A stretch of DNA of 6,769 nt from Chitinophagales bacterium (GTDB taxonomy: Bacteria > Bacteroidota > Bacteroidia > Chitinophagales > BACL12), in contig JACMJP010000538.1 in assembly GCA_014380545.1 (NCBI GenBank), forward strand, positions 1 to 6,769, given 5' to 3'. A program made the translations under genes and the position numbers. Below are positions 1-5,937 of the stretch, piece after piece. The notes below the pieces were generated by a model that saw only the letters and a list, made by a program, of their open reading frames with translations, made no database searches and was not told the DNA's origin. The stretch's first letter is position 1; each line of letters begins with the position of its first letter.

Positions 1-2
1 AT

Positions 3-737
3 AATGATGCAGATGTTTTTATAAGTACAGATGGAGGTTCATCAAAAACAAATATTACGGGAACATTACCTGACAGATACCCGAGGGACTTTGCAATAAA
101 TAAAAATGATCCTGATGAAGTTTATATATGTTATGCAGGTTTTGGTGCGGGGCACATATTTAAAAGTGTAAATGCAGGAACTGAGTGGGAGGATATTAGC
201 ACAACATTACCTGATATTCCTTTTCATACAATTTTAATGGATCCGCTTGATGATAGTATTTTATATGCCGGAAGCGATAACACATTATTTGTAAGTTTTG
301 ATAAAGGTGTTACATGGGAAACTTACAATGACGGCTTGCCTGAGGCTGCAATGGTATTTGATATTCAATATTCACCATCAGATACATCCTTATTTGTTTT
401 CACTCATGGCAGAGGTGTATTTAATGCACCTGCTTTAAAAGATGAAGAAGATACAATTGAAATTGCTATAGAAAATATAGATAATACGTTGTCAGGAAAT
501 ATTTACCCTAATATAGTTGCAGATGAATTTACAGTAGAATTAAATACGATATTGAAGGACGTAGTTTCTGTTCAACTCTTTGATATGCAGGGAAAATTAA
601 TCCGGAAAAATACTTATCCTGCTTCTGATGAAAATAAATTCACTATCAACTGCCTGGGAATTGCTGACAATAGTTATATCGTGAAAGTTACCCAGGGTAA
701 TAATGTATTCTCAGAAAAAATAGTGATATTGGAATGA
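3..737 (+). CDS. Secreted Asp-box (BNR/sortilin-like) beta-propeller protein with T9SS type A sorting domain, 5'-truncated
   Basis: The reading frame is open from the left edge, so the ATG at 237 is internal and only the last 244 residues are seen. The visible part holds propeller blades with Asp-box motifs: SVNAGTEW (residues 55-62 of the fragment) and SFDKGVTW (98-105), plus a degenerate STDGGSSK (8-15) in which the Trp is lost. A THGRGVF motif follows, typical of the last blade in Bacteroidota proteins of this kind. From about residue 163 to the end is a T9SS type A C-terminal domain: IYPN start, LFDMQGKLIRK middle strand, and a final YIVKVTQG...KIVILE segment. By family knowledge, such a protein crosses the outer membrane through the T9SS and is released or anchored at the surface. 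The blades could be a glycosidase, a peptidase-associated propeller or a plain binding scaffold; the catalytic part, if any, lies outside the window. The stop overlaps the next start by four bases (ATGA). Confidence 0.85.
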   Translation, partial: NDADVFISTDGGSSKTNITGTLPDRYPRDFAINKNDPDEVYICYAGFGAGHIFKSVNAGTEWEDISTTLPDIPFHTILMDPLDDSILYAGSDNTLFVSFDKGVTWETYNDGLPEAAMVFDIQYSPSDTSLFVFTHGRGVFNAPALKDEEDTIEIAIENIDNTLSGNIYPNIVADEFTVELNTILKDVVSVQLFDMQGKLIRKNTYPASDENKFTINCLGIADNSYIVKVTQGNNVFSEKIVILE

Positions 738-1240
738 ATGGAATTTCAGCGAAATCAATAACCCTTTTTGTATTTTTAATTTGGTTGTCCTTTTATATTT
801 TGTACTGGTACAGAATGGGTATTATGATTGTAATGGATATTGGTTATGATGAGTGGGGTTTGAGACAGAAAGTATCTTATATAATACTTTTCATCCAACC
901 TCTAATTTTTATTTTATTTCTTTTTAAGACAAAAATTGGATGGTTTGCCGTAGAGATTTTCTTCTTTATTATTATTTCATGGAAGATAAATGCCTTGTAT
1001 GAATTTAATATGAGAAAGGAAACTGTTGAAGAGATGAATAAATATACATCATTCCACCAAAATTATTCAGTCATTCCATATGTGATAAAAATTGCTCTTT
1101 CAATATTTTTAATCGTAATGCTAAATTTAAAAAACATGATTGAATGGTTTAATATTAGCCAAAACTTTAAAAAACTTACTCTATATGTTGGGATATTGTT
1201 AGGTTTGCTAACAATTATATTGAAGTATTTTGTTATTTGA
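734..1240 (+). CDS. Small hydrophobic integral membrane protein, unknown function
   Basis: A 168-residue protein with about five hydrophobic stretches likely to span the membrane (roughly residues 9-28, 47-64, 67-85, 113-131 and 147-167). A polar segment rich in Glu, Lys and Asn lies between the third and fourth (about 88-110). There is no signal peptide cleavage site and no motif I recognise. The start ATG overlaps the TGA of the upstream secreted propeller gene (ATGA), which supports both the start and translational coupling. It probably sits in the inner membrane. Its pairing with a T9SS cargo gene may be functional or a by-product of compact gene packing; the sequence does not decide this. 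Confidence 0.75.
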   Translation: MNGISAKSITLFVFLIWLSFYILYWYRMGIMIVMDIGYDEWGLRQKVSYIILFIQPLIFILFLFKTKIGWFAVEIFFFIIISWKINALYEFNMRKETVEEMNKYTSFHQNYSVIPYVIKIALSIFLIVMLNLKNMIEWFNISQNFKKLTLYVGILLGLLTIILKYFVI

Positions 1241-1295
1241 TTATCTCACTTCGATTTAAAATCATATATACTTTTAAAGAAAAAAATAATTTTGG
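1241..1295. other. Intergenic gap before the lipid kinase gene
   Basis: This 55-base AT-rich gap holds no hairpin with a T-run and no promoter I can defend. It is compatible either with readthrough from the membrane-protein gene or with an unrecognised promoter. A T/A-rich run just before the ATG is typical of Bacteroidota starts, which lack Shine-Dalgarno sequences. Confidence 0.4.
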
Positions 1296-2225
1296 ATGCA
1301 GACTAATGAAAGCACATGGCATGTAATAATAAACCCTGTTGCCGGAGGAAACAAGGCGATAAGATTATGGCGAAAAATAAAACCATTATTAATTGAAGAT
1401 GAAATTGCCTTTCAGGAAATTTTTACTCAACATATCTATCATGCAGTTGAAATAACAAAAGAAATTGTAAAGAATAACGGAAAGAATATTTTAATTGTTG
1501 GGGGTGATGGAACTGCACATGAAGTGATAAACGGAATTTTTTCTGCAACAAAGGATACAAGCACTATATCGGTTGCTATGCTTTCTGCGGGAGCAGGAAA
1601 CGATTGGGTACGCACAATTGGAAAACCTTCCTCAATAAATGTTGTACCTACAAGCATGAAAAAAAATGAAACATTTTTGCATGATGCGGGCATAATTGAA
1701 TTCACACATGATCAGCAAACTGAAAAAAGGTATTTTATAAATATAGCGGGCTTTGCATTTGAAGGGCTTGTTGTAAAAAAGTTGCTTGATAGTAATGGAA
1801 TATTAAAAGGAACCAAATTGCAGTATTGGGGAGCAATATTTCGCTCCTTATTATTTTGTAAACATGCACCCATACAATTTATTGTAGATGGAAGGGAAAC
1901 AACCATAAATACTTTATCAGTTGCTGCCGGAATTTGCAATTATAATGGTGGCGGGTTAAAACAATTACCAAATGCACTATATAATGATGGATTATTGGAT
2001 ATGACTGTGATAGGAGAGATGAGTAAATTAAAAATGGTTTTGAGGTTACCAAAACTGACTGATGGCTCACTTATAAATATGAAAGAAGTAAGAACGTTCC
2101 GTGGAAGAGAAATAATTATTAAATGTGATAAGGAGATTTTTGCTGAGGCCGATGGCGAATTTTTAGGAACATTACCGGTTAAAATTTCTATTGTTGAGAA
2201 AGCAATAAAAATATTAAAATGGTAG
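1296..2225 (+). CDS. Diacylglycerol/sphingosine-type lipid kinase (YegS/DagK/LCB5 family)
   Basis: A 309-residue protein of the usual length for bacterial lipid kinases that phosphorylate diacylglycerol or related lipids with ATP at the membrane face. Visible family marks, in order: the N-terminal strand VIINPVAGG (10-18); the nucleotide-binding GGDGT (69-73) followed by HEVINGIF; the GAGNDW segment (99-104), where most relatives have GTGND; the FINIAGFAFEG region (147-157); GGG (218-220) with P225 and DG (231-232); and ADGE (285-288) near the C-terminus, the conserved acidic motif of the second domain. Together these cover both the catalytic and the C-terminal beta-sandwich domains, so the enzyme appears intact. 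The exact lipid substrate cannot be read from sequence; recycling of diacylglycerol into phospholipid synthesis is the common role. It lies 55 bases after the membrane-protein gene, so it may share its transcript or have its own promoter. It converges on the DUF3089 gene with 11 bases between stops. Confidence 0.93.
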   Translation: MQTNESTWHVIINPVAGGNKAIRLWRKIKPLLIEDEIAFQEIFTQHIYHAVEITKEIVKNNGKNILIVGGDGTAHEVINGIFSATKDTSTISVAMLSAGAGNDWVRTIGKPSSINVVPTSMKKNETFLHDAGIIEFTHDQQTEKRYFINIAGFAFEGLVVKKLLDSNGILKGTKLQYWGAIFRSLLFCKHAPIQFIVDGRETTINTLSVAAGICNYNGGGLKQLPNALYNDGLLDMTVIGEMSKLKMVLRLPKLTDGSLINMKEVRTFRGREIIIKCDKEIFAEADGEFLGTLPVKISIVEKAIKILKW

Positions 2226-2236
2226 AGTTATTAGTT

Positions 2237-3271
2237 TTAGTGAGCTGATTCGAAATATACATCTATCCTTTTGGCAACATTCTCTCTTATAGGTAACCAA
2301 AATAAATTATAATCTGCTATGTGTAAATTCTTTAAAAATAAAAGTGCTTTACCCGGAACATCCGGTTTACTAACCCAAAGAATATCGTCGTGAATTTGGG
2401 CGTTACACATTTCCGGTATAATAGTTTCAGAATCTCTGTTCAATCCGCCTGAGTTTAATTTTTGATCTGCAAGACTAATTTCCCTTGAAAATGTGAGAGG
2501 GTTCATAACGATAATATTTTCTTTATTCATATCATCAACTTTTGGTTCGTTTCCTTCAAGATAGGTTCTCCATGATATAAAACAACCTGTTTGGTTTGCG
2601 CTATCGCATGGAAGAATAGTTTTAAATTCGTTATTATAAACCGGCGTTCCAATTAAATATGCAACAATTAATTTATCATGTAAGGGATTTCCATCAAAAA
2701 AATCCCGTAATATCCACTGAGCCATTTTTGTTCCCTGACTATGTCCTGCAATTATAATTGGCCTGCCATCATTATAATTATCTAAGTAATATTGAAAGGC
2801 ATTCTTAATATCACTATAAGCCAAAGCAAAAGCTTTATCTGCATCCGGATTTGTTAAACTGAAATATGTATTGTATGATGCCTGTCTGTATCTTGGTGCA
2901 TATATTTTACAACTTCCATTAAATACTGTTGCCTGATTTTTTATTGCCCTGGTATCAATTTGCTTATTTAGTTTAATATCGTTCAAATCAGCATTCCATT
3001 CAGTTTCTGAATAAAATTGTGTGGGATAAATAAAAAATACATCTGCTTTAGCCGTTTCTTGTCCATCAATTAATATAACAGGAGATTTTGAGGGAACATG
3101 ATCAGCAGAATCTTTTTTATCAGGTAATGCGCTCCAATAAAATGAATTGCTATAATCAGGAGCCGTTGGACTGGTTTTATCTGAATATGTAACCGTAACA
3201 GGTTTTGTAGCGGAACAGGAAAAAAGAATTCCTGCAACAAAAAAGAAAAATAAAATCCTGGGTGATTGCAT
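2237..3271 (-). CDS. DUF3089 alpha/beta-hydrolase-like lipoprotein
   Basis: A 344-residue protein that starts with a lipoprotein signal peptide: hydrophobic core FFFFVAGILF, then lipobox LFSC with acylated Cys at residue 19. It should therefore be exported and membrane-anchored. The body matches the DUF3089 family: VFFIYPT (78-84), the nucleophile elbow GHSQGT with Ser178, FISWRTY (231-237) and the C-terminal LHIADYNLFWLPIRENVAKRI block (316-336) containing His317, a plausible catalytic histidine. Family members are lipase/esterase-like hydrolases of mostly unknown substrate, so hydrolysis of an ester or similar bond in the periplasm or at the outer membrane is an inference. It follows yggS on the same strand after 39 bases and may be cotranscribed. 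I see no clear promoter of the Bacteroidota type in that gap. Confidence 0.88.
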   Translation of the reverse strand: MQSPRILFFFFVAGILFSCSATKPVTVTYSDKTSPTAPDYSNSFYWSALPDKKDSADHVPSKSPVILIDGQETAKADVFFIYPTQFYSETEWNADLNDIKLNKQIDTRAIKNQATVFNGSCKIYAPRYRQASYNTYFSLTNPDADKAFALAYSDIKNAFQYYLDNYNDGRPIIIAGHSQGTKMAQWILRDFFDGNPLHDKLIVAYLIGTPVYNNEFKTILPCDSANQTGCFISWRTYLEGNEPKVDDMNKENIIVMNPLTFSREISLADQKLNSGGLNRDSETIIPEMCNAQIHDDILWVSKPDVPGKALLFLKNLHIADYNLFWLPIRENVAKRIDVYFESAH

Positions 3272-3310
3272 GATTAAAATTGATTACGAAAATACGATTT
3301 AATTGATGTT

Positions 3311-3973
3311 TTAGTTTCTTTCTCCAAATAAGAGACTCCCGATACGAACCATCGTTGAACCCTCTTCCATTCCAATTTTATAATCACTGCTCATGCCCAT
3401 TGAAAGATGTTTAAAATGATCTGCATTCGGAAAATATTTCGATTTTGTAATATCAAACAGGCTTTTAAGGTAACGAAATTCATTTCTAACTGTTTCTTCA
3501 TTTTCTGTATTTGTCGCCATACCCATTAAGCCGTCTATTCTAATATTACCTAAGTTTTCGTTCGTATTGTCATCAAGTAATTTGAATAGTTCAGTTTCAT
3601 CTAAACCAAATTTGGTTTCTTCTTTTGCGATATATATTTGAAGTAAGCATGGAATAATGCGATTAGATTTTTCTGCCTGTTTATTTATTTCCATTAAAAG
3701 TTCAGTACTATCAACAGAATGTATGAGATATATCCATGGGGCAATATATTTAACTTTATTTTTTTGCAAATGCCCTATTAAATGCCAGCGAATATCTTTC
3801 GGCAATATTTCATATTTTTCTTTTAATTCCTGCACCCGGTTCTCACCAAAATCTTTTTGGCCTGTATTGTATAATTCAAGAATTGTTTGTGCTGGTTTTG
3901 TTTTTGACACCGCAACTAAAGTTACATTGTGTTGATACAGATAGTTGCTGATTGTTTGATAGGTATCGTTCAT
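3311..3973 (-). CDS. yggS: YggS/PLPBP-family pyridoxal 5'-phosphate-binding protein
   Basis: A 220-residue single-domain TIM-barrel protein of the YggS (PROSC/PLPBP) family, cytoplasmic, which binds pyridoxal phosphate and takes part in vitamin B6 and amino-acid homeostasis without a known catalytic reaction. Diagnostic motifs: LVAVSKTKP (19-27), with Lys24 equivalent to the PLP-binding Lys36 of E. coli YggS; DFGENRVQE; WHLIGHLQKNKVKYI; HSVDS; the TKFGLDE segment; IDGLMGMA; and HLSMGMSSDY with GSTMVRIGSLLFGERN at the end, which binds the phosphate in this family. It is slightly shorter than the E. coli protein (234 residues) because of a shorter N-terminus, and otherwise complete. The ATG at 3973 is followed directly by a helix-like region as in relatives. 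The gene is divergent from the DUF4296 lipoprotein gene across 41 bases. Confidence 0.97.
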   Translation of the reverse strand: MNDTYQTISNYLYQHNVTLVAVSKTKPAQTILELYNTGQKDFGENRVQELKEKYEILPKDIRWHLIGHLQKNKVKYIAPWIYLIHSVDSTELLMEINKQAEKSNRIIPCLLQIYIAKEETKFGLDETELFKLLDDNTNENLGNIRIDGLMGMATNTENEETVRNEFRYLKSLFDITKSKYFPNADHFKHLSMGMSSDYKIGMEEGSTMVRIGSLLFGERN

Positions 3974-3988
3974 GTGCTTTATAATACG

Positions 3989-3996
3989 TAAATTTG
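3989..3996 (+). promoter_or_regulatory. Candidate Bacteroidota -7 promoter element for the DUF4296 gene
   Basis: TAAATTTG matches the TAnnTTTG -7 consensus of Bacteroidota primary sigma-factor promoters exactly. It lies in the 41-base divergent gap between yggS and the DUF4296 gene. A start site about seven bases downstream would leave a leader of roughly a dozen bases before the GTG at 4015. No convincing TTTG -33 box is found at the usual spacing, and a match of this kind is expected several times by chance in AT-rich DNA, so support is weak. Confidence 0.35.
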
Positions 3997-4014
3997 CCGC
4001 ACTAAATTACAATA

Positions 4015-4461
4015 GTGCTGAGCAAATTACTTTACATATTTTTATTTGTTTCTATTGCATCATGTAAACCAAAAAGTGAGTTTTTGTTTCATGAAGAGAT
4101 GCTGGATGATGTGCCGGACACAATTATCCAGTCGGACCAAATGATTGATATATTAGTTGATATACATCTTGCTGAATCTGCAGCGCCTGTTTTAAAAACT
4201 GATTCAATTAAACCCGAACATTTGATGCAATCTTACTATTCAATAATTTTTGAACATCATACGATTACACAAAGTAAATTTGAGAATAGCTTTCAATATT
4301 ATACTGAACATCCTCTTGTGCTGAATTATATTTATCAAAAGGTGGTGGAGAAATTAAATTTAATGGAAAGTGCATATAAACCTGCGAAGGATACAACTCA
4401 AAAAAACACCCCCTTTAAACCCAATATGCAACAATTAATGGATGAAAATAAACAGCACTAA
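4015..4461 (+). CDS. DUF4296 lipoprotein, GTG start
   Basis: A 148-residue small lipoprotein. It begins at GTG: the only in-frame codons between it and an upstream TAA (4003-4005) are not usual starts, and the next in-frame ATG lies beyond the signal peptide. The N-terminus has hydrophobic LLYIFLFVSI followed by lipobox IASC, with acylated Cys17. The body fits the DUF4296 family: P34 followed by DQMIDILVDIHLAESA (41-56), SYYSIIFEHHTITQSKFE (73-90), then SFQYYTEHP and YIYQKVVEKL. The last 30 residues are polar and low in complexity. The family is largely confined to Bacteroidota and its function is unknown; I infer attachment to the inner leaflet of the outer membrane or the periplasmic face of the inner membrane. 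It is divergent from yggS and converges on the SprB-repeat gene, with 34 bases between the stops. Confidence 0.88.
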   Translation: MLSKLLYIFLFVSIASCKPKSEFLFHEEMLDDVPDTIIQSDQMIDILVDIHLAESAAPVLKTDSIKPEHLMQSYYSIIFEHHTITQSKFENSFQYYTEHPLVLNYIYQKVVEKLNLMESAYKPAKDTTQKNTPFKPNMQQLMDENKQH

Positions 4462-4495
4462 GATTTTAAAATAGATAGCTGCAGGGTGTCAAAAT

Positions 4496-5080
4496 TTAAT
4501 TATCTAATTTAATGTGTATAATCTGCTTTGTAATAATTTTATCATCAGCATCTGTAACTTTCAATAATAAATTCCCGGAAGGAAATGCTTCCGAAATACT
4601 TATCATCAAATTGTTTTCGCCGGCATGGAGGAGATAGCTTTTGGAATATATTTCTTTGCCGCTCATATCAGAAAATTGAAAAATATATTCATTACTCTCT
4701 GCTGTTATCATGGAAATGTATAATTGTTTTGCAAAGGGATTTGGATAAACTTGAATGTTGTCAGTGTATATATTTTGAATTGAAACTTCAGGATCCTTTT
4801 CCTCAACCGTTACACATAAGTCTGCGATACCACAATAAAAATCATTTACTACAACACAATACTCGCCGGGAGTAAGATCAGAAATATTTTGTTCTGTAGA
4901 TACAAAACCATCCGGTCCTGTCCATGAACAAGTAAATGGCTCAACACCGCCATCTATATTTAAAACAATAGAACCATCAGTGCTGCCGAAGGAGGCATTT
5001 GTAATTGTTGCAGAAAGATCATCTGCTAAAATATTATTGCTGATAAGCACAAGAATTAAAAAATTGAATATATTTCTCAT
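4496..5080 (-). CDS. Short secreted SprB-repeat protein with T9SS type A sorting domain
   Basis: A 194-residue exported protein with three parts. A signal peptide (1 to about 19, MRNIFNFLILVLISNNILA) is followed by one SprB-type repeat (about 23-92): ATITNASFGSTDGSI, then IDGGVEPFTCSWTGPDG, ISDLTPGEYCVVV and a Cys pair. The end is a T9SS type A C-terminal domain (about 110-194) with VYPNPF, FSDMSGKEIYSK and LLLKVTDADDKIITKQI. SprB repeats are named after the gliding adhesin of Flavobacterium; they usually come in tandem, so a single copy with little else is minimal. I chose the ATG at 5080 over the in-frame ATG at 5104 because it begins directly at the signal peptide, is preceded by an A-rich stretch and leaves a 10-base gap from the upstream gene; the longer form would overlap that gene by 14 bases. 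It is last in a three-gene unit. The role is probably surface display or adhesion, by inference. Confidence 0.87.
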   Translation of the reverse strand: MRNIFNFLILVLISNNILADDLSATITNASFGSTDGSIVLNIDGGVEPFTCSWTGPDGFVSTEQNISDLTPGEYCVVVNDFYCGIADLCVTVEEKDPEVSIQNIYTDNIQVYPNPFAKQLYISMITAESNEYIFQFSDMSGKEIYSKSYLLHAGENNLMISISEAFPSGNLLLKVTDADDKIITKQIIHIKLDN

Positions 5081-5090
5081 AACTATATGT

Positions 5091-5903
5091 TTATTTTCTT
5101 TCAAGAATTTCTTTTAAGCTTAAGGAAATATCATCAAGCCAGGAAGAGGAAATAAAATGAATCTCTCCCGAATCCCGATTTTCAACTATCAGTTTATTTG
5201 AAATATCTATCATCGAATTCGGGTTCATATGGATTAAAGGGGGATAAATCAAATAATCACCCGATGTACTCACTACATTAAAATTGCCGGAATATTCAAA
5301 TACAGAAAAAAAGCCATTTGTTTTAAACGGTATTACTTCAGATTCTTCCCATGCTGAATTTTTATAGCTCCAGACGGTCAGTTCATTTTTTACACAAATA
5401 AATTGATATACGATACCTGCCTTTACCTGTATATCAAAATACAGGTCATCCATATAAACATACTTTTTAAACGTTTTTATAAGCGGAAGATTTATGATAG
5501 CTTTATTAGCATAAGCAGCCTGCATTAAATTTTTAGTAGGCTTTTCATTTGCATTATATTCCTCGAGTGTATTTACGGGTATGGATTTAAGAGAATTTAT
5601 ATGAGAATTTTGTGCATATTCTGTAAAGTTTATACAGTATACTGTATCGTGATATAAAGTCCATGCAAAGGGTAAAAAATTTTGGTTTCTTCTTTTTGTT
5701 CCGGCAGGCAATGCGAAAACAGCTGCGCTATCAATTGGTTTATGTATGTCGCCGATAAATAATTTTGCAACCTGTGTTTCATTATTAATCTCTACAGCAT
5801 AAAATGTATCTTTTTCAATGATAATTCTTCTGTCAAACTTTCCCTGTGCAAATAAATTGTTGCCGCAAAAAAATAATAACAGTATAATGAAACTCCTCAC
5901 CAT
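5091..5903 (-). CDS. Secreted protein of unknown family
   Basis: A 270-residue protein with a clear Sec signal peptide: MVRSFIILLLFFCGNNLFAQ, with cleavage likely after AQ at residue 20. The mature part is rich in aromatic residues and alternating hydrophobic/polar strands (for example FYAVEINNETQVAKLFIG, YVYMDDLYFDIQV and FFSVFEYSGNFNVV), which suggests an all-beta fold. It ends in a short charged helix, LSLKEILERK. I do not recognise a family and see no catalytic motif, lipobox or T9SS tail, so its final place may be the periplasm. Cys90 and Cys170 are the only cysteines after cleavage. The start ATG at 5903 is preceded by an A-rich stretch and lies 34 bases after the stop of the transglutaminase-like gene. 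The gene ends 10 bases before the next start, so all three are probably one operon. Two perfect inverted repeats lie inside it. Confidence 0.75.
   Translation of the reverse strand: MVRSFIILLLFFCGNNLFAQGKFDRRIIIEKDTFYAVEINNETQVAKLFIGDIHKPIDSAAVFALPAGTKRRNQNFLPFAWTLYHDTVYCINFTEYAQNSHINSLKSIPVNTLEEYNANEKPTKNLMQAAYANKAIINLPLIKTFKKYVYMDDLYFDIQVKAGIVYQFICVKNELTVWSYKNSAWEESEVIPFKTNGFFSVFEYSGNFNVVSTSGDYLIYPPLIHMNPNSMIDISNKLIVENRDSGEIHFISSSWLDDISLSLKEILERK
5425..5446. repeat. Perfect 8-bp inverted repeat with 6-base loop inside the orphan secreted gene
   Basis: The arms ACCTGTAT and ATACAGGT flank a six-base spacer, ATCAAA. The structure lies wholly in coding sequence (LYFDIQV, about residues 154-160), is not followed by a T-run on either strand, and has no nearby start or stop codon. 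It could form a hairpin in the transcript or be chance; I assign no function. Confidence 0.4.
5632..5647. repeat. Perfect 16-bp palindrome inside the orphan secreted gene
   Basis: ATACAGTATACTGTAT is identical to its reverse complement and has no spacer. It is the kind of symmetry seen in homodimeric repressor sites, but it lies in coding sequence (TVYCI, residues 87-91), about 250 bases inside the gene and away from any promoter. Chance in AT-rich DNA remains a fair explanation. Confidence 0.4.
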
Positions 5904-5937
5904 TTTTTATTATTGATTAATTTTTCACACTTAAAAA

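Noticed and set aside
237..239. ATG as the start of the propeller/T9SS gene
   Set aside because: The same frame is open to the left edge and encodes further Asp-box blade sequence, so this methionine is internal.
1287..1294. TAATTTTG, an exact TAnnTTTG promoter-like match before the lipid kinase gene
   Set aside because: It ends one base before the ATG, so a transcript starting seven bases downstream would lack the start codon, and no in-frame alternative start lies close by. Probably chance.
1439..2070. Three reverse-strand open frames within the lipid kinase gene
   Set aside because: They lie opposite a well-supported conserved gene, have no recognisable motifs and are shadows of its codons.
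3657..3935. Forward-strand open frame inside yggS
   Set aside because: It is antisense to a highly conserved protein and has no family features.
4462..4495. Possible bidirectional terminator between the DUF4296 and SprB-repeat genes
   Set aside because: The gap has only a short self-complementary ATTTTAAAAT and a CTGCAG site, with no stable stem followed by a T-run, so I cannot support a terminator.
4575..4592. CGGAAG/CTTCCG hairpin in the SprB-repeat gene
   Set aside because: A 6-bp arm inside coding sequence with no T-run; expected by chance and not placed like a terminator.
4585..4875. Forward-strand open frame inside the SprB-repeat gene
   Set aside because: It is antisense to a gene with a signal peptide, repeat and sorting domain; its translation looks random and Cys-rich.
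5102..5104. Upstream ATG as the start of the SprB-repeat gene
   Set aside because: It would add eight polar residues (MKENKHIV) before the signal peptide and overlap the upstream gene by 14 bases. It is possible, but less likely than the ATG at 5078-5080.
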